From: Halobacillus salinus
Lineage (GTDB): Bacteria > Bacillota > Bacilli > Bacillales > Halobacillaceae
Assembly: GCF_004684905.1 (NCBI RefSeq)
Contig: NZ_SRJC01000010.1
Span: 1-50,874, forward strand
DNA: 50,874 bases
Direction: 5' to 3'
Notes under the pieces: model-generated
What the model was told of the DNA's origin: nothing
Seen by the model: the letters and a program-made list of their open reading frames with translations, nothing else
Database searches by the model: none
Made by a program: the position numbers and the translations under genes
In this document: positions 27,682 through 36,000 of the stretch, piece by piece
Numbering within the stretch: position 1 is the first letter of the stretch
Layout: every line of letters begins with the position of its first letter

Positions 27682-28245
27682 TTATTTCGCATTAAATTCA
27701 TTCATAACTTCATCAAAAGACTTCTCTATCCAGGCTTCACATGCTTTTACTGCTTGTTCGATGCTATCAGACACTGCACCAGCCTCAGACTTCGGAAAGT
27801 CCCCCAACACGTAATCGACGACCGTAACAGGAGCCTCAGGCCGTCCAATGCCCATACGTAGACGCTTGAACTCTTTCGTGCCGAGTTGGTCGATAATATT
27901 CCGGATACCGTTATGCCCACCATGTCCACCTTTCTTACGCAGGCGGATCTTACCAGGAGGCAGATCTAAATCGTCGAAGACAACGAGAATGTCTTCATCG
28001 TCGATATCGAAATAATCCATGAATGCCCTCAAGGACTCCCCGGATAGATTCATGTACGTTTGAGGTTTCAGTAATAGAACTTTCTCCCCGTTCACGTGTT
28101 CTGTTGTGTATAAACCTCGGAATTTCATCTGCGAGATGGACCAATGGTTCTGTCTTGCCAACTCGTCCATCACCATGAATCCGATGTTGTGTCTCGTTTT
28201 TTCATACTTCTTCCCTGGGTTACCCAGTCCTACAATACACTTCAT
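27682..28245 (-). CDS. pth: Peptidyl-tRNA hydrolase
   Basis: Releases peptides from prematurely dropped peptidyl-tRNA. The 187-residue protein begins MKCIVGLGNPGKKYEKTRHN, with the catalytic histidine near residue 19-20 in TRHNIGF, and has DDLDLPPGKIRLR and GHNGIRNI in the right order. The B. subtilis gene is also called spoVC because a mutant allele blocks sporulation. It has an extended -10 promoter of its own. Confidence 0.97.
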   Translation of the reverse strand: MKCIVGLGNPGKKYEKTRHNIGFMVMDELARQNHWSISQMKFRGLYTTEHVNGEKVLLLKPQTYMNLSGESLRAFMDYFDIDDEDILVVFDDLDLPPGKIRLRKKGGHGGHNGIRNIIDQLGTKEFKRLRMGIGRPEAPVTVVDYVLGDFPKSEAGAVSDSIEQAVKACEAWIEKSFDEVMNEFNAK

Positions 28246-28296
28246 TTGGAACTCCTTTTCTTACTTTAGAAATCCTATTCATTTCAACTTCCTCTT

Positions 28297-28330
28297 ATTA
28301 TAGCAGAGCGATTTATAAAAAAGATGTCAA
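28297..28330 (-). promoter_or_regulatory. pth promoter with extended -10 and distant TTGACA
   Basis: The minus strand has TGCTATAAT, an extended perfect -10 (28297-28302). A perfect TTGACA lies 22 bp upstream (28325-28330), the long spacing of Spo0A-type promoters; no clear Spo0A box is seen. Confidence 0.6.
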
Positions 28331-28384
28331 AAGAACAAGAGAGGAAAATAAATACGTTTTCCGTAATATAGATATTGTAAAGCA

Positions 28385-28420
28385 AAGAAAAGGGGCGGGC
28401 CATTCGGCCGCGCCCCTGTT
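28385..28420 (-). terminator. ctc terminator
   Basis: GC-rich hairpin: outer arms AGGGGCG/CGCCCCT and inner GGCC/GGCC, followed by TTTCTTTGC on the minus strand. Confidence 0.9.
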
Positions 28421-28430
28421 TTGTATACTT

Positions 28431-29084
28431 TTACTCTTTGTCTTCTTCTTCGCCGTCTTCATCGTCATCACTTTTCTCGTTGATGACTTCAGGCTCTGCG
28501 TCTGCATTCTCTACGTCTGGCTCTTCCGGCATTTCTTCCGGAGGAGTGACAGATACGATTGTCGTATCTCCATCTTCTGTAATCTCGTAGTTACGAGCAG
28601 CCTTCAGATCACTTACAAGAATGCTGTCACCGATGTTCAATTCAGAAACATCAATTAAGATTTCTTCTGGAATGTCAGCCGGCTTCGCACGGATAGCCAA
28701 CTCATAAAGTGGCTGTTGCAATACGCCGCCTTCTTTCGAACCTGCCGCTTCACCTTCTAAGTGAACTGGTACTTCAACGTCCATCTCTTCAGACATGTTG
28801 ACCACGTAGAAGTCTGCGTGAATCAATTCGTCTTTCAGTGGATCGACTTGATATTCATGTAACATGACATCAACAGTTTCCCCATTATCGATGTCTAAGG
28901 AAATGATAGCGTTCTTTCCTTCGTCGCGTACAGTTTTTAGAAGCTCTATGCTGTTCACAGATACTGTGATCGGTTCATTTTCTTTCCCGTACACAACACT
29001 TGGAACGTCTCCTGCAAGACGTAATTCACGTGTTACGGATTGTTTGAGATTTTGTCTTTGATTCGCTTTTAGTTTAATAGCCAA
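28431..29084 (-). CDS. ctc: 50S ribosomal protein bL25, Ctc form
   Basis: General stress protein of the L25/TL5/Ctc family that binds 5S rRNA. The 217-residue protein has the N-terminal L25 domain (RELRLAGDVPSVVYGK), a C-terminal TL5 domain and a very acidic tail. The start is placed at a TTG (29084), nine bases after GGAGG; the upstream ATG overlaps that ribosome site. A sigma-B-like promoter lies just upstream, the same control as in B. subtilis. Confidence 0.93.
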   Translation of the reverse strand: MAIKLKANQRQNLKQSVTRELRLAGDVPSVVYGKENEPITVSVNSIELLKTVRDEGKNAIISLDIDNGETVDVMLHEYQVDPLKDELIHADFYVVNMSEEMDVEVPVHLEGEAAGSKEGGVLQQPLYELAIRAKPADIPEEILIDVSELNIGDSILVSDLKAARNYEITEDGDTTIVSVTPPEEMPEEPDVENADAEPEVINEKSDDDEDGEEEDKE

Positions 29085-29124
29085 ATTAATCAACCTCCAT
29101 ATAAATACCAATCATTTATATCAG

Positions 29125-29150
29125 TTTCCCGTTAATTCGATTACTTAAAC
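29125..29150 (-). promoter_or_regulatory. ctc sigma-B promoter
   Basis: The minus strand reads GTTTAA (29145-29150), 14 bp, GGGAAA (29125-29130). Spacing and -35 fit the sigma-B consensus GTTTAA-N14-GGGTAT; the -10 differs at two positions. Confidence 0.55.
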
Positions 29151-29163
29151 CTCTTTTAAGAAA

Positions 29164-30117
29164 TTAATCAAACAAAATACTAATGGACTGACGTTCATGA
29201 ACACGGATGATCGCTTCACTGATCAACCCTGCTACTGATAGCTGCGTTACTTTATCAATCTTCTTCTCTTCTCCGAGAGGGATCGTGTTCGTGACAACTA
29301 GCTCCTTGATCTTAGAGTTATCGATGCGCTCGATAGCTGGTCCGGAAAGAACAGGGTGCGTACAACAAGCATAAACATCTGTCGCTCCATTTTCAATCAA
29401 AGCATTTGCTGCAAGGGTGATAGTACCTGCTGTATCGATGATATCATCAATTAAAATCGCTGTCTTACCTTCGATATTACCAACGATGTTCATTACTTCC
29501 GCTACGTTCGGACGAGGGCGTCGCTTATCGATAATGGCAATCGGAGCTTTCAAGCGATCTGCCATCTTACGTGCTCTTGTCACTCCACCATGGTCAGGGG
29601 AAACAATAACAAGATCGTTAAAGTTCTTCTCCTCGAAGTAATCAGAAAGAATCGGAACCCCAACCAAGTGGTCGATTGGAAGGTTAAAGAACCCTTGAAT
29701 CTGAGGAGCGTGCAAGTCGAGCATAAGCACACGAGTTGCACCCGCCGTCTCCAATAGATCAGCAATCAACTTCGCTGTGATCGGCTCACGAGCGCGTGCT
29801 TTACGATCTTGACGTGCGTATCCGTAATAAGGCATGACAATGTTTATAGAACGTGCAGATGCACGCTTAAGGGCGTCAATCATGATGAGTAGCTCCATGA
29901 TGTGTTGGTTGACAGGCTCACAAGTCGACTGAACCACATACACATCACAGCCACGAATGCTTTCTTCGATGTTAATTTGGATTTCTCCGTCACTGAAGCT
30001 TGTAACTGTACATTTACCTAATTCCACCCCGATATTATCGGCAATTGCACTCGCCAGCTCCGGATTAGAGTTCAGGGAGAAAACTTTTAAGTTTGAATCC
30101 TTATATCCCGTTGTCAT
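29164..30117 (-). CDS. prs: Ribose-phosphate pyrophosphokinase (PRPP synthase)
   Basis: Makes PRPP from ribose-5-phosphate and ATP for nucleotide, His and Trp synthesis. The 317-residue class I enzyme shows [18 protein letters not shown] near residue 134-151 and the PRPP-binding DDIIDTAGT near 223-231. It lies 15 bp after glmU. Confidence 0.97.
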   Translation of the reverse strand: MTTGYKDSNLKVFSLNSNPELASAIADNIGVELGKCTVTSFSDGEIQINIEESIRGCDVYVVQSTCEPVNQHIMELLIMIDALKRASARSINIVMPYYGYARQDRKARAREPITAKLIADLLETAGATRVLMLDLHAPQIQGFFNLPIDHLVGVPILSDYFEEKNFNDLVIVSPDHGGVTRARKMADRLKAPIAIIDKRRPRPNVAEVMNIVGNIEGKTAILIDDIIDTAGTITLAANALIENGATDVYACCTHPVLSGPAIERIDNSKIKELVVTNTIPLGEEKKIDKVTQLSVAGLISEAIIRVHERQSISILFD

Positions 30118-30132
30118 GGATGGTACCCTCCG

Positions 30133-31512
30133 TTAGTCTTTTTTTATCGATTTGAATTTTGTTGCGTAGCCTTCTTTGTTCGTCTGACGAGATCGTGCGA
30201 TTGACAGAGCTTCAGCAGGTACGTCCTTATTAATAGTGGAGCCGGCTGCGACATACGCGCCTTTTCCAACAGTCACCGGTGCAATCAGGTTAGAATTGCA
30301 ACCAATAAACGCATCGTCTTCAATGGAAGTCAGGAATTTGTTATGACCATCGTAATTGACGGTGATCGTTCCACAACCTATATTCACGCCGCTTCCTACT
30401 TCTGCATCCCCAATGTAACTCAAGTGGGAGGCTTTACTTCCATCTCCGAAAGATGCTTTTTTCACTTCAACAAAGTTTCCGACTTTGACATCGTCGCCGA
30501 GAGAAGATTCTGGTCGAATATGGGCAAACGGTCCAATCTGAACCCTCTCCCCGATACGACTGTTTGTCGCAACACTTTGTTTGACTACTGACGCCTTCCC
30601 GACGAAGCAGTCTTTAATAGTCGAGTGAGGACCAATGACGGCATCTTCTTCAATAACCGTCTCTCCCTCTAAAACCGTTCCAGGATATACAATTACATCT
30701 TGACCAATCTTCACATCAGGCCCGATATAAGTGTTCGTTGGATCTTGAATAGTTACGCCTGCACGCATGTGGCGTTCATTAATACGCTCTTTCATCAACG
30801 TTTCTGCTTTAGATAGTGCTACACGATCATTCACACCAAGAGACTCAGAAAAGTCCGGTGTTTGATAAGCGCTGATCGTTTCAGATTCGTTCTTCAGAAT
30901 TTCTACGACATCAGGGAGGTAGTATTCCCCTTGTACGTTATCATTAGACACATTCTGCAACGCTTGAAAAAGCGCCTGGTTATCAAAACAGTATGTGCCT
31001 GTGTTGATTTCCTGAATCGCCTGTTCTTCGTCCGATGCATCTTTTTGTTCAACGATTCGCTCGACTTGCCCGTTCCCACCACGGATCACACGTCCGTAGC
31101 CATTCGGATCATCCGCATGAGCGGTTAGAATCGTAGCCTTAGCCTGCTCGCTGTCATGGTGATCCAGAAGCTTCTGGAGGGTCTCTCCTGTAAGTAAAGG
31201 TGTATCTCCACAAACGACGACCGTTGTGCCTTCTTTGTCAGCTAAGATGTCTTCTGCCTGCAGTACAGCATGTCCTGTACCCAGTTGCTCTTCTTGAACG
31301 ACGTAATGACTAGCATCGCCAAGTTGGTCCTGTACCTTTTCGGCACCGAAGCCGACAACTGTGATCAATTCATTCAGCTCCAATGTATTCAGCTGGTCGA
31401 CGACATGCTGAACCATCGGTTTACCACAAACAGGGTGCAATACTTTATATAACTTCGACTTCATACGAGTTCCTTGTCCAGCTGCCAAAACGACAGCATA
31501 TCGATTCGTCAT
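30133..31512 (-). CDS. glmU: Bifunctional UDP-N-acetylglucosamine pyrophosphorylase / glucosamine-1-phosphate acetyltransferase
   Basis: Makes UDP-GlcNAc, the peptidoglycan precursor. The 459-residue protein has an N-terminal nucleotidyltransferase ([20 protein letters not shown], residues 8-27) and a C-terminal left-handed beta-helix acetyltransferase with hexapeptide repeats from about residue 255. It leads the glmU-prs unit and has its own promoter; the B. subtilis name is gcaD. Confidence 0.97.
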   Translation of the reverse strand: MTNRYAVVLAAGQGTRMKSKLYKVLHPVCGKPMVQHVVDQLNTLELNELITVVGFGAEKVQDQLGDASHYVVQEEQLGTGHAVLQAEDILADKEGTTVVVCGDTPLLTGETLQKLLDHHDSEQAKATILTAHADDPNGYGRVIRGGNGQVERIVEQKDASDEEQAIQEINTGTYCFDNQALFQALQNVSNDNVQGEYYLPDVVEILKNESETISAYQTPDFSESLGVNDRVALSKAETLMKERINERHMRAGVTIQDPTNTYIGPDVKIGQDVIVYPGTVLEGETVIEEDAVIGPHSTIKDCFVGKASVVKQSVATNSRIGERVQIGPFAHIRPESSLGDDVKVGNFVEVKKASFGDGSKASHLSYIGDAEVGSGVNIGCGTITVNYDGHNKFLTSIEDDAFIGCNSNLIAPVTVGKGAYVAAGSTINKDVPAEALSIARSRQTNKEGYATKFKSIKKD

Positions 31513-31544
31513 GAACGTACCTCCATCCTAATTATCCATTATGA

Positions 31545-31573
31545 ATAATATCTTAAAAACAGCGTAATTTCAA
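31545..31573 (-). promoter_or_regulatory. glmU-prs promoter
   Basis: Minus-strand TTGAAA (31568-31573), 17 bp, TATTAT (31545-31550). Confidence 0.65.
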
Positions 31574-31629
31574 TCCATAGCCAATGTGGTAAAAAAGGCT
31601 TTATCATCCATTTTTACTAGGTAGACCGT

Positions 31630-31662
31630 AAAAAAAAGAAGCCTAACCCCTATAGGTTAGAC
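31630..31662 (-). terminator. spoVG terminator
   Basis: Eight-base stem GCCTAACC (31641-31648) and GGTTAGAC (31655-31662), one wobble pair, followed by a long T run on the minus strand. Confidence 0.88.
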
Positions 31663-31680
31663 TCCTGGTGTTCGTAAGTA

Positions 31681-31980
31681 TTAGGAAGCTCCGGCTTCTT
31701 CGAATTCTACTTCAGCCTGCTCCTCTTCCCCAGCACGGTGGTATTCTTCAAGAACAGCGTCTTGAATCTTGCCACGTGTACCAGAGTTGATCGGGTGCGC
31801 AATGTCTCTGAACTCACCATCTGGTGTACGCTTGCTAGGCATGGCTACGAATAAACCATTGTTGCCATCAATCACCCGTATGTCATGGACAACAAACTCC
31901 TGGTCCAAGGTAATAGAAGCAATTGCTCGCATTCTTCCTTCCGTATTTACGCGTCGCAGTCTTACGTCAGTTACTTCCAT
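31681..31980 (-). CDS. spoVG: Septation and regulatory RNA-binding protein SpoVG
   Basis: A 99-residue protein beginning [20 protein letters not shown], with the conserved [21 protein letters not shown]. Members bind nucleic acid and affect septum placement, cortex formation and other processes. It has a sigma-H promoter with an AT-rich upstream tract. In B. subtilis ridA (yabJ) precedes it; here purR ends in a terminator and no ridA is present. Confidence 0.97.
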   Translation of the reverse strand: MEVTDVRLRRVNTEGRMRAIASITLDQEFVVHDIRVIDGNNGLFVAMPSKRTPDGEFRDIAHPINSGTRGKIQDAVLEEYHRAGEEEQAEVEFEEAGAS

Positions 31981-32021
31981 TAAGATTCACCACCTTTTTT
32001 CATAAAAGAACTTATATACTT

Positions 32022-32050
32022 CAATTCCACAAAACGCCAAATATTCCTGC
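32022..32050 (-). promoter_or_regulatory. spoVG sigma-H promoter
   Basis: The minus strand shows GCAGGAATA (32042-32050) and GTGGAATTG (32022-32030), fitting the sigma-H consensus (RnAGGAwww and RnnGAATww) at correct spacing. The 50 bp upstream are strongly AT-rich, like the AbrB-bound tract of B. subtilis spoVG. Confidence 0.75.
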
Positions 32051-32161
32051 CTATTTTAATAAAAAAATTTCAATTTGGTTATTTTTTTCATACATTTGAT
32101 GGAATTCAAAAGTATTATAAGTTCTCAAGGACCGTGAAAATAGGATTGTTAGAAATAAAAT

Positions 32162-32195
32162 AAAAAAAGCTCCTCAAACAATTTTGAGAAGCTTA
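32162..32195 (-). terminator. purR terminator
   Basis: Twelve-base arms AAGCTCCTCAAA / TTTGAGAAGCTT with one mismatch and a run of seven T on the minus strand, within a few bases of the purR stop. Confidence 0.88.
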
Positions 32196-32199
32196 ACCA

Positions 32200-33018
32200 T
32201 TATATTTGATTCAATAAATTACCAGGACGCACTTCGATCGTCTGCTTACGATCATCTGAATGGACAATCTGAACGAGCGATAAATAATCCTCGACTACGC
32301 GATCTTCATCCTCGTCTTCCGCTTCTGCCAAAACGCCGATTCCTGCAACTTCCGCTTCGAACTCTTTAAGCAGGTTCTTCATTCCGTTGATTGTTCCGCC
32401 AGCCTTCATGAAATCATCAATAATGCAAACTCGTGCCCCTTGCTTCAAAGAGCGCTTCGTCAGTACCATTGTTTGGATTTTACGAGTCGAACCGGAAACA
32501 TAGTTAATACTTACGGTCGAACCTTCCGTGACCTTAGGGTCTCGCCTTGCGATCACGACAGGGACATTCAAGTAAGATGCGACGGCGTAAGCAAGCGGAA
32601 TACCTTTTGTCGCCACGGTCATGACAGCATCAATTTCTTTATCATGAAAAGCAGAAGCAAAAAGACGGCCGATATTACGGGTCGTTTCCGGATCACCGAG
32701 GATATCACTCATGAACAGGTATCCCCCTGGTAATAAACGCTCCGGGTCTTCCAGCTGCTTACAGAGAGACTGTACAAATTCATGACTGTATTCCTTGGAA
32801 TAAGAAGGAATGTACTTCACCCCTCCGGCCGCTCCCGATATCGTTTCCAAGTAACCAATTCCTTCGTGCTGAAACATTTTATTTATAATCCCTAGATCTT
32901 CACTGATCGAGGACTTAGCCGAATCAAACTTCTCAGAGAAAAAGGGAAGAGAGACCAACTCTCTTGGACGATCCAAAATAAAATGTGTCATAGCCACTAA
33001 ACGTTCACTTCTTTTCAA
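32200..33018 (-). CDS. purR: Purine operon repressor PurR
   Basis: PRPP-responsive repressor of purine genes. The 272-residue protein has an N-terminal winged helix (RSERLVAMTHFILDRP) and a phosphoribosyltransferase-like domain with the PRPP loop VCIIDDFMKAGGT near 203-215. A GTG at 33027 is open, but a TTG at 33018 has GGGGTG six bases upstream and gives the expected (M/L)KRSER start. A PurBox-like site lies just upstream, pointing to autoregulation. It can also be read from the ispE transcript. Confidence 0.95.
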   Translation of the reverse strand: MKRSERLVAMTHFILDRPRELVSLPFFSEKFDSAKSSISEDLGIINKMFQHEGIGYLETISGAAGGVKYIPSYSKEYSHEFVQSLCKQLEDPERLLPGGYLFMSDILGDPETTRNIGRLFASAFHDKEIDAVMTVATKGIPLAYAVASYLNVPVVIARRDPKVTEGSTVSINYVSGSTRKIQTMVLTKRSLKQGARVCIIDDFMKAGGTINGMKNLLKEFEAEVAGIGVLAEAEDEDEDRVVEDYLSLVQIVHSDDRKQTIEVRPGNLLNQI

Positions 33019-33031
33019 GATACACACCCCA

Positions 33032-33044
33032 AAATCCGAATATT
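33032..33044. promoter_or_regulatory. PurBox-like operator of purR
   Basis: The plus strand reads AAATCCGAATATT, 12 of 13 positions of the PurBox AWWWCCGAACWWT. It lies immediately downstream of the -10 of the purR promoter, where a repressor would block initiation. Confidence 0.6.
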
Positions 33045-33051
33045 TCTCTAT

Positions 33052-33081
33052 AATATATCAGATTTGTACGGTTTTAATCAA
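33052..33081 (-). promoter_or_regulatory. purR promoter
   Basis: Minus-strand TTGATT (33076-33081), 18 bp, TATATT (33052-33057). Confidence 0.6.
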
Positions 33082-33084
33082 GTT

Positions 33085-33945
33085 TCACTCCCGATAGCCT
33101 AACATTCTTACAATATATACTTCTTCACAGAAGCCTTTTAAGCTATTGTATATACGTTGAGCTCGGGCATCTTGTTCGACAAGAGCGAAAACGGTAGGTC
33201 CGCTTCCACTCATCAACACAGCATCTGCTCCACCTTGACGCATTTGTTCTTTAATCTGGCCGACTTCTTCATGAAGGTTCAGCGTTACTCCTTCAAGGGT
33301 ATTGCCAACGTTTTGGCAAATGGAAGCAAAATCCCCTCTGTTCAAAGCATCAATCATCGCTTCCGTGTTCGGATGTTCCGCTTTATCGAGATTCAAGTTC
33401 TGATAAACTGTTTGGGTCGATACTCCAATGGTCGGTTTCGCCAAAACAACCCAGCACGGAGGAGGAGCGGGTAGTGCTCTCACTTTCTCTCCTCTCCCTG
33501 TAGCATGCGCCGTACCTCCGTATACACAAAACGATACATCCGAGCCTATCTGTGCACCGAGTTCAGCCAATTCATCTATACTTCTATTCAAATCCCATAA
33601 ACGGTTGAGTCCTCTCAGGACAGCGGCAGCGTCACTGCTTCCTCCAGCAAGACCTGCAGCTACAGGGATGTTCTTCTCAATGAAGATACGCACCCCTTTA
33701 CGAACGCCATAGTGATCCTTCATCAACTTCGCTGCGCGGTAAGCCAAGTTACGTTCATCATTCGGAACAAAACGGTTTTCCGATTCCACTTTGATCACGT
33801 CACGATCCACATAGGTCAGTTCAATGCGATCTGCTAAATCGACCGTCGTCATCACCATTTCCACTTCGTGAAAACCATCGTCCCGTTTATATAACACATC
33901 CAGCGATAAATTAATTTTCGCAGAAGCCTTTTCTAACTGTTGCAT
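33085..33945 (-). CDS. ispE: 4-diphosphocytidyl-2-C-methyl-D-erythritol kinase
   Basis: GHMP-family kinase of the non-mevalonate isoprenoid pathway. The 286-residue protein shows the substrate motif KINLSLDV near residue 10-17, the ATP loop [15 protein letters not shown] near 92-106 and a C-terminal [17 protein letters not shown] precedes the ATG. No terminator separates it from purR. Confidence 0.96.
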   Translation of the reverse strand: MQQLEKASAKINLSLDVLYKRDDGFHEVEMVMTTVDLADRIELTYVDRDVIKVESENRFVPNDERNLAYRAAKLMKDHYGVRKGVRIFIEKNIPVAAGLAGGSSDAAAVLRGLNRLWDLNRSIDELAELGAQIGSDVSFCVYGGTAHATGRGEKVRALPAPPPCWVVLAKPTIGVSTQTVYQNLNLDKAEHPNTEAMIDALNRGDFASICQNVGNTLEGVTLNLHEEVGQIKEQMRQGGADAVLMSGSGPTVFALVEQDARAQRIYNSLKGFCEEVYIVRMLGYRE

Positions 33946-33980
33946 ACGAGCACCTCATCTTTAAAGGTTATCTGCATGCA

Positions 33981-33989
33981 ATTGTATCA
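33981..33989 (-). promoter_or_regulatory. ispE extended -10 promoter
   Basis: The minus strand reads TGATACAAT, an extended -10 (TACAAT at 33981-33986), about 36 bp before ispE. The -35 is poor. Confidence 0.5.
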
Positions 33990-34055
33990 CATTCTCAGGT
34001 GAAAAAGCTTCTCCATCTTTTTTCTGTAGAAGCATGGGTCGGCTAATGGTGCATA

Positions 34056-34093
34056 TAAAAAATGCCCCTTGTTGAATAAACAACAAGAGGCAT
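34056..34093 (-). terminator. sspF terminator
   Basis: Thirteen-base arms with one mismatch (ATGCCCCTTGTTG and CAACAAGAGGCAT), 6-nt loop, T run on the minus strand. Confidence 0.88.
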
Positions 34094-34097
34094 CCGT

Positions 34098-34271
34098 TTA
34101 TTTCCTCATCATCTGTTCTTGAGCCATTTGAACAGCACGCTTCACCATACTCCCGGCTTCGCGTCCTGTTATACCGCCCCAGCCATCGTTCTGTACTTTG
34201 TCGTAAAAACCAAGTTCCTTCGCGATCTCTTCCTTCAACGAATCGGACATTATCTGTTTACGACTGCCCAT
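34098..34271 (-). CDS. sspF: Small acid-soluble spore protein, alpha/beta type, SspF
   Basis: A 57-residue protein, too short for a standard ORF cut-off, read on the minus strand as MGSRKQIMSDSLKEEIAKEL, then GFYDKVQNDGWGGITGREAG and SMVKRAVQMAQEQMMRK. The GITGREAGSMVKRAV segment is the conserved C-terminal DNA-binding region of alpha/beta SASPs, which coat and protect spore DNA. GGAG lies nine bases before the ATG. It sits between veg and ispE as in B. subtilis, with a sigma-G promoter and its own terminator. Confidence 0.95.
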   Translation of the reverse strand: MGSRKQIMSDSLKEEIAKELGFYDKVQNDGWGGITGREAGSMVKRAVQMAQEQMMRK

Positions 34272-34312
34272 CGTCTTCAGCTCCTTTCGCTTTCACTTGC
34301 TACGACATTTCT

Positions 34313-34343
34313 TAGTATGCTCGAGGGATGTTTTCTTTAACCA
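34313..34343 (-). promoter_or_regulatory. sspF sigma-G promoter
   Basis: Minus-strand TGGTTA (34338-34343), 18 bp, and a perfect CATACTA -10 (34313-34319), about 42 bp before the sspF start. Confidence 0.65.
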
Positions 34344-34401
34344 GGCATATGTATGTAGCAATGGAAGAGAATTGATGTATGAGAAAAGACCACTTTTGGA
34401 C

Positions 34402-34435
34402 AAAATAAAAAAGCAGCAAACGAAGGTTTACTGCT
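34402..34435 (-). terminator. veg terminator
   Basis: Ten-base arms AGCAGCAAAC (34412-34421) and GTTTACTGCT (34426-34435) with one wobble, 4-nt loop and TTTTTTATTTT on the minus strand. The stem overlaps the veg stop codon. Confidence 0.85.
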
Positions 34436-34688
34436 CAAGAGCCATAGTTTGTAAATCGTCGAAGTTTAATTCAACGGTTTCCGTAAGTACATCTGCATAG
34501 CTGTAAGATACACGTTCAAAAGCATTTTCTTCTTGGTCAAGTTCAACAATGAACACAGCAGGGTACGTCTCTGCTAAGATTCCTGAGCGTTCGATCGTCT
34601 TACGACGTCCACCATTTGCCTTCAGCGTTAAACGTTTACCAATCTGACCTTCTAGGGATTGCTTAATTTCTACTAGCGTTTTAGCCAC
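34428..34688 (-). CDS. veg: Veg protein
   Basis: A small, highly expressed 86-residue protein with the invariant segment [20 protein letters not shown] and [15 protein letters not shown]. subtilis Veg affects biofilm matrix genes and spore outgrowth; its mechanism is not settled. The start is a GTG at 34688 (VAKTLVEIK) with GAGGTGGAG upstream. Two strong tandem promoters precede it. Confidence 0.95.
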   Translation of the reverse strand: MAKTLVEIKQSLEGQIGKRLTLKANGGRRKTIERSGILAETYPAVFIVELDQEENAFERVSYSYADVLTETVELNFDDLQTMALEQ

Positions 34689-34710
34689 TACACTCCACCT
34701 CACTGATATT

Positions 34711-34739
34711 AGTGTACCACGACTCCCGGACAAAGTCAA
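34711..34739 (-). promoter_or_regulatory. veg promoter, proximal
   Basis: Minus-strand TTGACT (34734-34739), 17 bp, TACACT (34711-34716) with extended TGG before the -10. Confidence 0.72.
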
Positions 34740-34751
34740 ATAAAATTATTA

Positions 34752-34781
34752 ATTATACCAATGTTCATAAATTGATGTCAA
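34752..34781 (-). promoter_or_regulatory. veg promoter, distal
   Basis: Minus-strand TTGACA (34776-34781), 18 bp, TATAAT (34752-34757) with extended TGG; AT-rich DNA upstream could act as an UP element. Confidence 0.82.
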
Positions 34782-34862
34782 CATAAACATTTTTAAAAAG
34801 CACTTCTCCGTTAGCATATCCATGAAAAGGAAAAATATGTACAATCTAAGAAAATTCGAAAA

Positions 34863-34901
34863 AAAGAGCTAAAAGCCGCTACTGCTCTTAAGCAGGCGGC
34901 T
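34863..34901 (-). terminator. yabG terminator
   Basis: Imperfect stem AGCCGCTACTGCT (34874-34886) with AGCAGGCGGCT (34891-34901), followed by a T-rich tract on the minus strand. It overlaps the yabG stop. Confidence 0.78.
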
Positions 34902-35775
34902 ATAGATCATCATATGACTCTTTAGAATATGGTATGCCTATTCTGAGTAATCCTCGGGTTTCCACTCCACCAAGACCAGACTCACCGCTGATGGTGTTCC
35001 GAATAACTTCCCACACATTGATGTGGCTCGTAACGGACGTATAAGCGACTCTGGCCGCTACATAGACTGGGTCGATTGCATGGATGTTCACACGTTGTGG
35101 AGAGCTCGCAAAGTTCGCACCTGCTCTAATAATGGATTCAAAGTGAGACTGACAAGCACCAGCAAACACGACCATCTGATCGAAATGCGGGTACTTCTGT
35201 CGAATCGTTCGAACGGCCTCGACAAAATACTTGGAATGACGATAGGATTCTAAGTCTCGCATGGACCCCTTTGCCTTAGAATAAGAGTCATGTCCGGTGA
35301 GGACTACAATTTCAGGATGGACTTTTTCAATCAAAGACATGATTTGAGAGGGCATTTCTTTTTCATGGAGATATTGACCGTGCACTTGAAGACCGAGTTG
35401 CTCGTATAAGGCGATGCACTTCTTCAAGAATAGTGGATCACCGTCTACGTGAAGAATACGAGGTGGAATTTGAAAGTAATTGGATTCATTGCTGCTCGAG
35501 TATCCATTCCCCGCTTCAGACTCTCTCTTTTCCCTTAGCAAGCGGTAGTCCTGCCTGAACAAGCGGTAAGAATACGACTCTTGTTCATCGACTTTCTCTT
35601 TAATGCGATGATACTCAGCACCCGTCACCTTCTGTAAATCCCGTAACTCTGCGTCCGCCTCCAACCGGATATGCTCCCCCATCAGTTTGATAAGCGGACC
35701 ACCAGTTGATTGCACTCGGAAAATAATGTCATTAGAATATGATTTTCTTGTTACTAGGTCTCCCGTTGATATCAT
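34900..35775 (-). CDS. yabG: Sporulation-specific protease YabG
   Basis: Mother-cell protease that trims spore coat proteins such as SafA and SpoIVA. The 291-residue protein starts MISTGDLVTRKSYSNDIIFR and keeps the family blocks LTGHDSYSKAKG, YRHSKYFVEAV, FAGACQSHFESIIRAGANFA and GVETRGLLRIGIPY, including the Cys and His near the proposed active site. AGGTGG six bases before the ATG at 35775 overrides the longer open frame. A sigma-K promoter lies upstream. Confidence 0.94.
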   Translation of the reverse strand: MISTGDLVTRKSYSNDIIFRVQSTGGPLIKLMGEHIRLEADAELRDLQKVTGAEYHRIKEKVDEQESYSYRLFRQDYRLLREKRESEAGNGYSSSNESNYFQIPPRILHVDGDPLFLKKCIALYEQLGLQVHGQYLHEKEMPSQIMSLIEKVHPEIVVLTGHDSYSKAKGSMRDLESYRHSKYFVEAVRTIRQKYPHFDQMVVFAGACQSHFESIIRAGANFASSPQRVNIHAIDPVYVAARVAYTSVTSHINVWEVIRNTISGESGLGGVETRGLLRIGIPYSKESYDDL

Positions 35776-35805
35776 AAATTCCCACCTCACAGAAAGCACT
35801 ACTTT

Positions 35806-35832
35806 TAGTGTATGTGGGCTCTCTGGGATTGT
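35806..35832 (-). promoter_or_regulatory. yabG sigma-K promoter
   Basis: The minus strand has AC (35831-35832), 16 bp, CATACACTA (35806-35814), matching the sigma-K consensus AC-N16-CATAnnnTA. yabG is a known sigma-K gene. Confidence 0.65.
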
Positions 35833-35844
35833 GCTTTTTACCAC

Positions 35845-35879
35845 ATAAAAAAGCACAAACGCTACTGGCATTTGTGCTT
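35845..35879 (-). terminator. Terminator downstream of rsmA and the repeat region
   Basis: Nine-base perfect arms AAGCACAAA (35851-35859) and TTTGTGCTT (35871-35879), with TTTTTTATG on the minus strand. It lies about 280 bp after rsmA, beyond the repeat elements, so rsmA mRNA probably carries them in its 3' untranslated region. Confidence 0.75.
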
Positions 35880-35933
35880 CCAAAGCTGTGGGTGAAGTAT
35901 GTACACCGGTGCTGTCATTGAAAAATATGAACC

Positions 35934-35989
35934 GTGGGGTGGAAAATAGGTCGCTTTCCGCGGCGGAGCCTCCCCATTTTCCACCCCAC
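35934..35989. repeat. Long inverted repeat, shortened relative of the 120-bp element
   Basis: Perfect 14-base arms GTGGGGTGGAAAAT (35934-35947) and ATTTTCCACCCCAC (35976-35989) enclose 28 bases. Read on the minus strand the interior has GGAGGCTC, CGCC and GCGGAAAGCG, the same order as the 3' half of the repeat copies at 36001 and 37789 but with a gap. I take it to be a deleted relative in the opposite orientation. Confidence 0.7.
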
Positions 35990-36000
35990 TAATCGTAAAG

